Below, one piece after another: positions 8,516 to 16,628 of a DNA stretch of 64,000 nt. The stretch spans positions 1 through 64,000 of the forward strand of contig CAWBMS010000010.1 of the NCBI GenBank assembly GCA_963790045.1, written 5' to 3'. Made by a program: the position numbers and the translations under genes. Numbering within the stretch: the stretch's first letter is position 1; every line of letters starts with the position of its first letter. Source of the stretch: DATKMP01 sp963790045 (GTDB lineage Bacteria; Bacteroidota; Ignavibacteria; UBA10030). The notes under the pieces were generated by a model. The model was given only the letters and a program-made list of their open reading frames with translations, was not told the DNA's origin and did no database searches.

Positions 8516-9784
8516 CTATTTGCTGATAATAAATACGCCTTTGCGTTCCGGGCGATTGGTGTACCACCGAAATCCGTCAAGATTGTAATCCGCTTCGTGT
8601 TTGTTGATCATTTTTTCTGGAAAATACTGTCCTTGCACGCCGCCGACAACTTTGATGCGGTCGATTTCTCCTTTGACAAAGTCAATAAAAATTCTATCGC
8701 CGCTGGATTTATTTGCGCCGTTCGGATCTTTTTTATCGAACGTGTAATACAAACTCGTCGCATTGCGTTGCACATCGATCTGTTCTAATTTATCGTTGCG
8801 AAAGTACATTGTCAATTCTCTGCCGGTCAATTGATTGAATCGATCCATGTGGATGGAATCTGCACGTGAAATGGCAACGGCATGATTTTTCACCCAGAGT
8901 GATCGCAATTTTTTATTTTCCATACGAATGCGCATGGAATCTCCGGTGATTTGATTGTCACCACTCCACAGCATCGGATGTGTTTGAAGCGTTATCGATT
9001 CTTCTGAAGTGTAATAGGTAGCAAGTGCACAGCGTGCGGAAAGATCGCTCTTTACCATTTGAACAGAATCGATGGCGATGAATCGTTCTAATGAATCTTT
9101 ATACGACTTCATTTCTTTACTGATGATAACCATCGTGTCTATTTTTCCATTTTCAGCAGTATCGATTTTGATGAGCCGCGGATGTTTCAAAACGTGAGAA
9201 AACTTTTGCTGCTCGAGATGTACTAACGAATCGCCGTAAATATTCAGTGCGCTGCCGTACTGAAGCGCATGCACATTGCCCGTAGCAACAGAACGCGCTT
9301 CTCTTTGGTAATACTGCAACTCATCACACCAGATAGTCGATGATGAATCGATCAACGTAACGTTGCCTGTAAAATGCGAACGTTTTTCTTCGACAAAATA
9401 TTCTCCGGCCTGTGCTGTCAGCACAGATTTTCCACGCTCAAGCTGAACGCCGGTATGCGTGCGCATCACTCGCAGGTTGCCGTCATAAACGCCTTCTTTG
9501 GAACGAATGGTAACGCTGTCCTGCACCATTTTCACATTGCCGTATAATTCCATTTTATTCTGAACCACGAAGCGCAGCGCGCGATCGCACCATACGTGCA
9601 CGGGCCCGCCGCTGTCCGGCTGTTGCACAAAATGCACGTGGCCGGTAAGTTCGCGTACTTCTTCGCCATTGATGACTTTGCCTTCGAGTTGATCGGCAGA
9701 ACGCAATTCTATCATCTTGCTATCCTGCGCGAATGCAATACTCGAAATACACAAACAACCGACGATGATCTGTAGCCGCTTCAT
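8516..9784 (-). CDS. OstA-like periplasmic LPS transport protein (LptA/LptD-N type)
   Basis: A 422-residue exported protein with a signal peptide (KRLQIIVGCLCISSIAFAQ) and repeated OstA-type beta strands: ELTGHVHFVQ, ELYGNVKMV, HFTGNVTLID and VATGNVHALQ, each a jellyroll bridge segment as in LptA and the N-domain of LptD. It probably forms part of the periplasmic slide carrying LPS from LptC onward. It is longer than proteobacterial LptA (about 180 residues) and lacks a barrel, so it fits the OstA-like proteins of Bacteroidota. Position between lptC and lptB supports this. Confidence 0.85.
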   Translation of the reverse strand: MKRLQIIVGCLCISSIAFAQDSKMIELRSADQLEGKVINGEEVRELTGHVHFVQQPDSGGPVHVWCDRALRFVVQNKMELYGNVKMVQDSVTIRSKEGVYDGNLRVMRTHTGVQLERGKSVLTAQAGEYFVEEKRSHFTGNVTLIDSSSTIWCDELQYYQREARSVATGNVHALQYGSALNIYGDSLVHLEQQKFSHVLKHPRLIKIDTAENGKIDTMVIISKEMKSYKDSLERFIAIDSVQMVKSDLSARCALATYYTSEESITLQTHPMLWSGDNQITGDSMRIRMENKKLRSLWVKNHAVAISRADSIHMDRFNQLTGRELTMYFRNDKLEQIDVQRNATSLYYTFDKKDPNGANKSSGDRIFIDFVKGEIDRIKVVGGVQGQYFPEKMINKHEADYNLDGFRWYTNRPERKGVFIISK

Positions 9785-9790
9785 TGAAAA

Positions 9791-10333
9791 CTATTCCGCG
9801 TGCCCATGGCCGGTTACAGAAAAAATTTTGTAGTTCTTAAGTGTTTGATCGGATTCAAATCCATGCCCGTTAATTTTTTCTTTGGGTGTTGTGATTTCCA
9901 CATATTCCGGTGTGTGAATTAATTGTCGTTGGTTATCCCAGAACAACTGTTCGGTTACTAAACGTGAACCATTCGTAGATATGGCAACAACGTGTTTATC
10001 TGCTTCAAGATTATTTGTTGTTTCATCCACGCTGCCTTCTTCACTCGTAAGCACAGATGTTTCATGCCCTTCGGTACTAAAAAAATGTACCGTAACACCT
10101 TTACTCAATTGAGTACGATGATCATTCTCGAACACGCGAAGGTTTCCTGCGTGAATGATGGCATGCACGTGTCCGGAATCTGAGACAACGATGTCGCTAT
10201 TCCAGCTTTCTTGCTGAGGAAGTAAACGACTGTCTATTGTTTGAATGACGGAAGGTTTTAGTTTTTCTTCACAGCCAAACAAGAATAATGATACTACCAG
10301 AAGAACGATGATGCTTTTCACAACACGAATCAT
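9791..10333 (-). CDS. lptC: LPS export periplasmic protein, lipoprotein-type LptC
   Basis: A 180-residue LptC-family protein. In the family it is anchored to the inner membrane and passes LPS from LptFG to LptA. Here the N-terminus is IVLLVVSLFLFGC, a lipobox with Cys at about residue 21, so a lipid anchor is likely. The OstA-related pattern is seen in HVHAIIHAGNLRVFEND, GVTVHFFS and the terminal KINGHGFESDQTL. Its ATG overlaps the kdsD stop by 4 bp, indicating translational coupling. Confidence 0.85.
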   Translation of the reverse strand: MIRVVKSIIVLLVVSLFLFGCEEKLKPSVIQTIDSRLLPQQESWNSDIVVSDSGHVHAIIHAGNLRVFENDHRTQLSKGVTVHFFSTEGHETSVLTSEEGSVDETTNNLEADKHVVAISTNGSRLVTEQLFWDNQRQLIHTPEYVEITTPKEKINGHGFESDQTLKNYKIFSVTGHGHAE

Positions 10334-11313
10334 GCTGTTGCGTCTCCGCGAAGTCCGGCTTCTACAAGATCGTGAATGTGCAGCATACCGATGGGCCGGT
10401 GCTGGTCATCAACAACGACAAGCTGCGTAATCTTAAATGATTCCATCATGGCGAGTGCGCGTGCAGCAAGAATATCTTTTTGTATAACCTTCGGATTTTT
10501 CGTCATCACTTCACCAGCGGTCAAATGGGCAATGTCGCTTGTGCGCTGAAGCAAACGGCGTAAGTCGCCATCGGTGAGAATTCCTTGCATAATGCCGTCA
10601 TCGTTCACCACGCATGTTGCACCGAGCCGCTTTGAGGAAATTTCGACGATTGCTTGAGAGAGAGAAACGTGTTCATTTACAACTGGAATTTCTTTGCCGG
10701 TTATCATCATCGCTTCGACTTTGAGCAGTAATTGTTTTCCAAGATTCCCGCCGGGGTGGAAGAAGGCAAACTCTTCTTTGGTGAAGTTGCGCAGTTGCAG
10801 AAGTGTAATGGCAAGCGCATCGCCCATCGCCAGCGTTGCGGTTGTCGAAGATGTCGGTGCAAGATCATGCGGGCATGCTTCTTCTTTGACACTCACATCT
10901 AATACAACATCGCTTTGCTTACCGATGGAAGAACTTTCATTGCCGATGAGCGAAATAATTTTTACGCCGAGCTGTTTAAAGCGAGGCAGCAATTGCTGCA
11001 CTTCTTCTGTGTCGCCGCTTTTGGAAATGCAAATGACAACATCATCCTGTGTTACCATTCCGAGATCGCCGTGAATGGCATCGGAGGGATGCATAAACAA
11101 TGACGGCGTGCCGGTGGAACTGAGCGTGGCGGAAATTTTTCTGCCGATGATGCCGGATTTTCCCATACCGGTTACGACCACACGACCGTTAGATTGGTAA
11201 ATCAAATCAACCGCTTTTGCAAAGTTGCCGTTAATGCGTCCTTCGAGCGCAGCGACGGCAGCGGCTTCAATGCGAATTACTTCTTTACCTTTTTCGATGA
11301 TGGACGAATCCAT
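10330..11313 (-). CDS. kdsD: Arabinose-5-phosphate isomerase, KpsF/GutQ family
   Basis: Converts ribulose-5-phosphate to arabinose-5-phosphate, the first Kdo precursor. The SIS domain (about residues 40-175) has VVVTGMGKSGIIGRKI and ISKSGDTEEV, and two CBS domains follow (about 200-325), each ending in an ILTDGDLRR- or IGMLHIHDL-like strand. I prefer ATG 11313, which has GGA about 8 bases upstream; an in-frame TTG at 11325 abuts the kdsC stop. The gene lies between kdsC and lptC, so three Kdo enzymes and LPS transport are one unit. Confidence 0.94.
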   Translation of the reverse strand: MDSSIIEKGKEVIRIEAAAVAALEGRINGNFAKAVDLIYQSNGRVVVTGMGKSGIIGRKISATLSSTGTPSLFMHPSDAIHGDLGMVTQDDVVICISKSGDTEEVQQLLPRFKQLGVKIISLIGNESSSIGKQSDVVLDVSVKEEACPHDLAPTSSTTATLAMGDALAITLLQLRNFTKEEFAFFHPGGNLGKQLLLKVEAMMITGKEIPVVNEHVSLSQAIVEISSKRLGATCVVNDDGIMQGILTDGDLRRLLQRTSDIAHLTAGEVMTKNPKVIQKDILAARALAMMESFKITQLVVVDDQHRPIGMLHIHDLVEAGLRGDATA

Positions 11314-11325
11314 AGTTGGTTCCAA

Positions 11326-11856
11326 TTATTTTTTACGTTTCGGCAGTGCCGGTTGTTTATTCTGGCTGTCGAGAATGAGATCGACGAGTTCGCGCACGGC
11401 GCCATTGCCGCCATTGTGGTTGCAAACGTAATGAACATGTTTTTTTACGAGAGGCATCGCGTTTGCCGGTGCTGCGGAAAATCCGACTTGCATCAACACG
11501 CACAGATCGAATTCATCGTCGCCGATGTATGCAATTTCGTGATCTTGTAAATTTAATTTTTGTTTGATGTGTTCGTAGGCATCTGCTTTGTTGTCAAGAT
11601 TTTGATAGACTTCAGAAATGCCGAGATCTTCCGCACGCCGTTCCACAATTTTTGAAATTCTACCGGTGATGATACCTGTTTGCAAACCGGCAAGACGAAG
11701 TTTACGCAAGCCATAACCGTCATGAATATTGAATCGCTTGAGTTCATCGCCGGAGTTGGAATAATAAATGCCGCCGTCGGTCATCACGCCGTCCACATCT
11801 AACAATAACAGTTTGATGTGTTTGAGTTTGGATTTGATGGAAGATTTTTTCGGCAT
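11326..11856 (-). CDS. kdsC: KDO-8-phosphate phosphatase, HAD family
   Basis: Removes phosphate from Kdo-8-phosphate to give Kdo. The 176-residue protein has the HAD motif I LLLLDVDGVMTDGG at about residues 16-29 (nucleophile Asp, then Asp two later), motif II in TGIITGR and the acidic motif IAYIGDDEFD. No cap domain is present, as in tetrameric KdsC. It lies 8 bp after kdsA. The C-terminal tail (QPALPKRKK) is basic and not conserved. Confidence 0.94.
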   Translation of the reverse strand: MPKKSSIKSKLKHIKLLLLDVDGVMTDGGIYYSNSGDELKRFNIHDGYGLRKLRLAGLQTGIITGRISKIVERRAEDLGISEVYQNLDNKADAYEHIKQKLNLQDHEIAYIGDDEFDLCVLMQVGFSAAPANAMPLVKKHVHYVCNHNGGNGAVRELVDLILDSQNKQPALPKRKK

Positions 11857-11864
11857 TGATTTTC

Positions 11865-12692
11865 CTAAAACTGTTTTACTATGTCGTCAATTGCTTTTAC
11901 TTGTTTCAATAAATCTTCCAGCAGATCGAGTTTCAACTGACTTGCTGCATCGCTTAATGCTTTTGCCGGATCAGGATGTGTCTCGATAAAAATTCCATCG
12001 ATGCCTGCGGCAACGCCTGCACGTGCAATCGGGAAAATAAATTCCGGCTGTCCACCGCTTTGATTTGTTGCGCCGCCCGGCAATTGCACGGAATGTGTTG
12101 CATCCAAGATCACCGGATATCCTGTTTTCTGCATAATCGGCAGCGCACGAATATCTACCACAAGATTGTGATATCCGAATGTGGTACCGCGTTCTGTCAA
12201 TAAAATTTGTTCGTTTCCGGTCTCTGCAACTTTTTTTGCTGCGAGTTTCATATCATCCGGCGCAAGGAATTGTCCTTTTTTAATGTTTACAACTTTTCCG
12301 GTGCGTCCTGCTGCTTCGAGCAATTCTGTTTGGCGGCAAAGGAAGGCGGGAATTTGCAATACATCCACAACTTCAGATGCGATTTTAGTTTCTTCTGTAG
12401 TGTGAATATCGGTGAGAATCGGAACACCGAATTCACGCTTTACTTCAGCAAGAATAGCGAGCGCTTTGTCCTCGCCAATCGTTGTAAATGAATCGCCGCT
12501 GGTACGATTTGCTTTTTTGTAAGATGATTTAAAGATGAAGGGAATGTTCAATCGCAGTGTGATGCCGAGAATAGTTTTCGCCGTCTGCAAAATCATCTCA
12601 CGGTTTTCCACCACGCAGGGACCAGCGATCAATGCAAGCGGTTTTCCGCCGCCAATTTGTACATTGCCGATAGAAACAATTTTTGTTTTCAT
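11865..12692 (-). CDS. kdsA: 3-deoxy-8-phosphooctulonate synthase
   Basis: Condenses PEP with arabinose-5-phosphate to Kdo-8-phosphate. The 275-residue TIM barrel has LIAGPCVVENR at the N-terminus, the substrate loop FKSSYKKANRTSGDSF, VLQIPAFLCRQTELL and the metal/PEP region FIETHPDPAKALSDA. Asn in KKANR and Cys in AGPC distinguish KdsA from DAHP synthase. Together with kdsC and kdsD it supplies Kdo for the lipid A core. The cluster lacks kdsB and waaA within this window. Confidence 0.95.
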   Translation of the reverse strand: MKTKIVSIGNVQIGGGKPLALIAGPCVVENREMILQTAKTILGITLRLNIPFIFKSSYKKANRTSGDSFTTIGEDKALAILAEVKREFGVPILTDIHTTEETKIASEVVDVLQIPAFLCRQTELLEAAGRTGKVVNIKKGQFLAPDDMKLAAKKVAETGNEQILLTERGTTFGYHNLVVDIRALPIMQKTGYPVILDATHSVQLPGGATNQSGGQPEFIFPIARAGVAAGIDGIFIETHPDPAKALSDAASQLKLDLLEDLLKQVKAIDDIVKQF

Positions 12693-12711
12693 AAAATCAA
12701 AAAAGCACTTT

Positions 12712-13419
12712 CTACAATGTGAAGAACGAATCTAACATTGAAAACAATATACGTTTGTTTTCGGATGAATATGTTTGATACTGCGACTTCAATTGGTCTT
12801 CTAATTGAATATAATGATCTGCAATCAATTCGTTTTGACAATTCTGAATCAATCCATCCAAACTGCTTGCCGTAAGTTCGAGATGAAATTGAAGCCCCAA
12901 CACATGATTGTTGTACAAGAACGCCTGATTTTTACAACCATCTGATTCGAACAATCGCTGCGCACCGTGTGGAATCTCAAATGTATCGCCGTGCCAGTGA
13001 AACACCGTTTGATCCGGCGATGCTGCGAATGCCGGAAATAACCTATGTGCATCAAACGTTTTGCGAATAGGGAACCATCCGATTTCTTTATACGGATTTT
13101 TATGGACGACTGCACCGAGCACAGCCGCTAATAACTGCGCACCGAGACAAATTCCTAAAATCTTTTTTTTCTCTTGGACGGCAGATTGCAAAAACATTTT
13201 CTCGCGTGATAGCCATGGATACAAATGATCGTCGTATGCGCCCATCGGTCCGCCCATCACGATCAATCCATCGAATGAATCCATCGCAGGCAGCGATTCA
13301 CCGTTATACATTCGTGTTGGTAAAAGCGCGTGTCCGTTGGTGGCAGCCCATTCTTCAATAGAGCCGACGTTTTCAAAAGGAACATGTAGAATTGCGCTGA
13401 GGTTCATTGCTTGTGCCAT
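12712..13419 (-). CDS. Type 1 glutamine amidotransferase
   Basis: A stand-alone class I glutamine amidotransferase of the GMP-synthase-like type. The 235-residue protein has the oxyanion strand LIVMGGPMGAYDD, the nucleophile elbow ILGICLGAQLLAA with catalytic Cys, and a catalytic His in VLGLQFHLELT. The acceptor substrate of this group is unknown. It is the first gene of the long minus-strand run, 19 bp before kdsA; no metabolic link with Kdo synthesis is evident. Confidence 0.88.
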   Translation of the reverse strand: MAQAMNLSAILHVPFENVGSIEEWAATNGHALLPTRMYNGESLPAMDSFDGLIVMGGPMGAYDDHLYPWLSREKMFLQSAVQEKKKILGICLGAQLLAAVLGAVVHKNPYKEIGWFPIRKTFDAHRLFPAFAASPDQTVFHWHGDTFEIPHGAQRLFESDGCKNQAFLYNNHVLGLQFHLELTASSLDGLIQNCQNELIADHYIQLEDQLKSQYQTYSSENKRILFSMLDSFFTL

Positions 13420-13545
13420 TTCATTATAACTGTACGGAAAAAAGCCAGAACAATCAAAGTTGCTTCTGCGACGTTATTCCAGTATTTTAATCTGGAATTG
13501 CACTAAAACGATTGATAACTGATTGCAGATAGCACAACTTTATCC

Positions 13546-14397
13546 ATGATTCTTCGAGCAAACGCAAAAATCAATATCGGATTGCGCATTATCGGCAAGC
13601 GTGCCGATGGTTATCACGATTTAGAAACTTTTTTTCATGAGATTCAGTGGTACGATGAAATTGCATTGAAACCAAGCGCTCGTTTGGAAATGACTTCTAA
13701 TTCCACCGAAGCGCCTGCTGATGATTCCAATTTATGTCTGCGTGCTGCGCATTTGCTTCAAGAAACAACCGGCGTGACAAACTGTGTGTATATTGAGCTT
13801 CGAAAAAATATTCCCATCGGTGCAGGGCTTGGCGGCGGAAGCGCCGATGCCGCAGCGGTGCTGCGCGGATTGAATTCTTTATGGAATTTGAATTTATCTA
13901 ACGATAAACTTCGTTCTCTTGCTGCAAAACTTGGCGCCGATGTCGCGTTTTTTATTGAAGGCGGCAGTGCGTACGCAACAGGTTGCGGAGAAATTTTGAA
14001 ACATTGTTCGTTTTCTGTGCCATTCTGGATTTTAGTTGTTGCACCGCCTGTGCATGTTTCCACCGCGTGGGCGTACGGAAATTTAAAACGGAAATCCGGT
14101 TATGCTGCAAAGAATTTACAAAAAATCGTTACAGAACAAATTTCCGATCCAAAAGCATTATCCGTAGATGTTATAAATGATTTTGAACCATCGGTGTTTG
14201 AAGTTTATCCATTGATTCGACAAACGAAAGAAAAGTTGTTTGATACTGGGGCTCAATTTGCATTGATGAGTGGCAGCGGTTCATCGGTGTTTGGATTGTT
14301 TGAAAGCGAATCGACAGCGCAGCAAGCCGCAGCATCGTTTGATGCAACGTTTCGTGTCTCTATCACACCGCCCAATTTTTCATCACAGCAGAAATAA
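13546..14397 (+). CDS. ispE: 4-diphosphocytidyl-2-C-methyl-D-erythritol kinase
   Basis: GHMP kinase of the MEP isoprenoid pathway, phosphorylating CDP-methylerythritol. The 283-residue protein begins AKINIGLRIIGKRADGYHDLET, with the conserved Lys, and the ATP-binding loop PIGAGLGGGSADAA is at about residues 88-101. A C-terminal glycine-rich ALMSGSGSSVFGLF completes the family pattern. It is divergent from the amidotransferase gene, and the 126 bp between them must carry both promoters. The next gene starts immediately after its stop. Confidence 0.95.
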   Translation: MILRANAKINIGLRIIGKRADGYHDLETFFHEIQWYDEIALKPSARLEMTSNSTEAPADDSNLCLRAAHLLQETTGVTNCVYIELRKNIPIGAGLGGGSADAAAVLRGLNSLWNLNLSNDKLRSLAAKLGADVAFFIEGGSAYATGCGEILKHCSFSVPFWILVVAPPVHVSTAWAYGNLKRKSGYAAKNLQKIVTEQISDPKALSVDVINDFEPSVFEVYPLIRQTKEKLFDTGAQFALMSGSGSSVFGLFESESTAQQAAASFDATFRVSITPPNFSSQQK

Positions 14398-14398
14398 C

Positions 14399-16462
14399 GT
14401 GCGAACATATTTTCAAATCATATTGATGATCGTAATAAGTTTGATGAGCCGTGCGCAGGAGCGAAGAGATAGTTTGTTCGTTCCGCGTTCGCCTGTGCAA
14501 CGAGATTCTCTCCGCGTTGTGAAGTTCGATACGTCGCACATCATTCCAGATTCGCTGCGATTTGCAAAGCGGGATTCTGTTGTGATCGATTCAATCGTTA
14601 TCCGATATATTCCTAGAATGGGAACGATCACGGGAAAAATTGATACCAGCGATGGGTTGTCCCGTCAACGATTTCTCTGGACCGATGCAAAGAACGTGAA
14701 CGAACTGCTGTGGAAAGTTCCGGGATTTTATTGGCGCGATCTCGGCGAAGCAGGCGAGCCGGGGCAGTTGAATGCTTTCGGCGTTGATAGCCGTGGTGTC
14801 GAAATATTATTAGATGGTTTGCCGATGAATGATCCGATTACTGGAACATTCAATATGAACAATATGCCGTTAGAATTTGTCGATCACGTTGAAATTGCAA
14901 CCGGTTCGGAAGCGGCGAGTTTTGGCGATGATGGTGCGGGCGTCGGAATGAATTTTGTTTCCCGTTCGTACAATTCCATAAAACCATACACAAAAATTCG
15001 ATATGTACAGGATCCGAAAAGTACGCTCTTGTTGGATGGATTGTTCGCACAAAACGTTGCGCGCGGATTGAATTTAATGTTTGCGTTTCAGCGTCCCACT
15101 TCGCAAGGGCTTTATACAAATTCCTCGCTCGATGCATGGAACGTTCGCACGCGATTACGGTACGATCTTTCCGACCGGCTCAATATTTCGTTGATGGAAT
15201 TCTTTACTCAAGCAATAAACGATATGAACGGCGGCGTCAATATTTTAGTTCCGTACTCGCAAGACGTGTTTTCAGGAACTGGTTCGTATGTAGTTCATCC
15301 ATTTGCGTGGGATAAAATAACGCGTAACGATGTATCGCTCAGCGCAATTATGAGAGTGTTACCCGATTCTGCTTCATTGACACAGATGAGTTTATTTTAT
15401 ACAACGTATGAACGTGAATTCAATAAGTCGGAATATTATTATGATGCTTATTATAATGATTTAGGAACAATCGATGATTTCGCTCGTGCCAATGTCTTGG
15501 GTGCGCGCGTGCAGCAGAACATTTTTTTCCTACCGGTGAGCGGCTGGATTGGTGTGCAAACCATGCGGCGGCAAACAGATCGAACGCGGATATTACCCAT
15601 CGTTGATGAAACAGAGAATTCCGTCTTTGGAAAATTGTCGTTGCCGTTAGACGATATTTTAATTTCATCTGTCTCAACAGAATATAAAACATTGCGCGGA
15701 AAAACGGCGACAAATTTTGGCGGCAACGTTGTGCTCAATCCGCTCTCGTGGTTCAGCGTTTCATTCGATGCTGCATGGTTTGACCGCTTGCCGACGATTC
15801 AGGAATTGTACTGGACAGATTCAACAATCCTCCGTCCATCGGCGATACAAAAAGAGCGACACACATTGTATCAAATTGGGATGCGAATGTTTAACGATTC
15901 AACTGTTGATGTACACGTTGGCGCATTTCAACGGCTCGTTGATAATGCGATTAATTACAGTTCGAGCACAACGTCAAGTGGAACAGCCGCGACGATAATC
16001 AGCAATATTGCAAAGGAAAAAATTCTCGGTATAACCGGCAGTGCGCGCGTGTGCTGGAAATGGTTTGAGGCGTACGGCACGATGACATTGACAAAGACAA
16101 CGCAAAACGATACGCTGAAAACATTGATACCGGACGTTTTGCTTTCCGGTGAACTCAGTTATCGCAATAAAGCACTGCTGGGTGTGTACGATGTGCGGCT
16201 CGGCGTCCGTTCATCGTTTTATAATCGTCAGGATGGTATGACGCTCATTCCATCACTCTTGGCATATCAAGCATATCAATCGCAGGAATTCAACCTCGGC
16301 AGAACGACAACATTGGATATTTTTCTTGTTCTGAAGATCGGTGATGCACACGTGTCGCTTTCATATCTCAATGCGATGAATCTTCGATATATGCAGACAC
16401 CCATTTATCCCATGCCGCCTGCTGCCATTCGAATCGGCGTGAACTGGGAGTTTTTGGATTAA
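14399..16462 (+). CDS. TonB-dependent-receptor-like outer membrane protein with plug domain
   Basis: About 687 residues. I chose the GTG at 14399, one base after the ispE stop, because it gives a signal peptide (VRTYFQIILMIVISLMSRAQ); the first in-frame ATG is 14426. A plug-type domain follows (about residues 90-190): NVNELLWKVPGFYWRDLGE, VEILLDGLPMNDP and EFVDHVEIATGSEAASFGD. The rest has alternating hydrophobic strands ending in an aromatic-capped strand (IGVNWEFLD), as in barrels. No TonB box or ligand is identifiable, so the substrate is unknown. It forms a likely unit with ispE. Confidence 0.75.
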   Translation: MRTYFQIILMIVISLMSRAQERRDSLFVPRSPVQRDSLRVVKFDTSHIIPDSLRFAKRDSVVIDSIVIRYIPRMGTITGKIDTSDGLSRQRFLWTDAKNVNELLWKVPGFYWRDLGEAGEPGQLNAFGVDSRGVEILLDGLPMNDPITGTFNMNNMPLEFVDHVEIATGSEAASFGDDGAGVGMNFVSRSYNSIKPYTKIRYVQDPKSTLLLDGLFAQNVARGLNLMFAFQRPTSQGLYTNSSLDAWNVRTRLRYDLSDRLNISLMEFFTQAINDMNGGVNILVPYSQDVFSGTGSYVVHPFAWDKITRNDVSLSAIMRVLPDSASLTQMSLFYTTYEREFNKSEYYYDAYYNDLGTIDDFARANVLGARVQQNIFFLPVSGWIGVQTMRRQTDRTRILPIVDETENSVFGKLSLPLDDILISSVSTEYKTLRGKTATNFGGNVVLNPLSWFSVSFDAAWFDRLPTIQELYWTDSTILRPSAIQKERHTLYQIGMRMFNDSTVDVHVGAFQRLVDNAINYSSSTTSSGTAATIISNIAKEKILGITGSARVCWKWFEAYGTMTLTKTTQNDTLKTLIPDVLLSGELSYRNKALLGVYDVRLGVRSSFYNRQDGMTLIPSLLAYQAYQSQEFNLGRTTTLDIFLVLKIGDAHVSLSYLNAMNLRYMQTPIYPMPPAAIRIGVNWEFLD

Positions 16463-16628
16463 GCAACGAGAAGAGGAATCGGAATGCTACTCTGAGTTCT
16501 GTATAATTATTCTATACTGATTGCGATTTGTTGAAACATTAAGCTCATGGAAAACGTAAAATAAAAAAATAATTTTCAATCGAAGTCAATTTTTTCAAAA
16601 CGGTGTTCGATCACTATAAACAAATAGA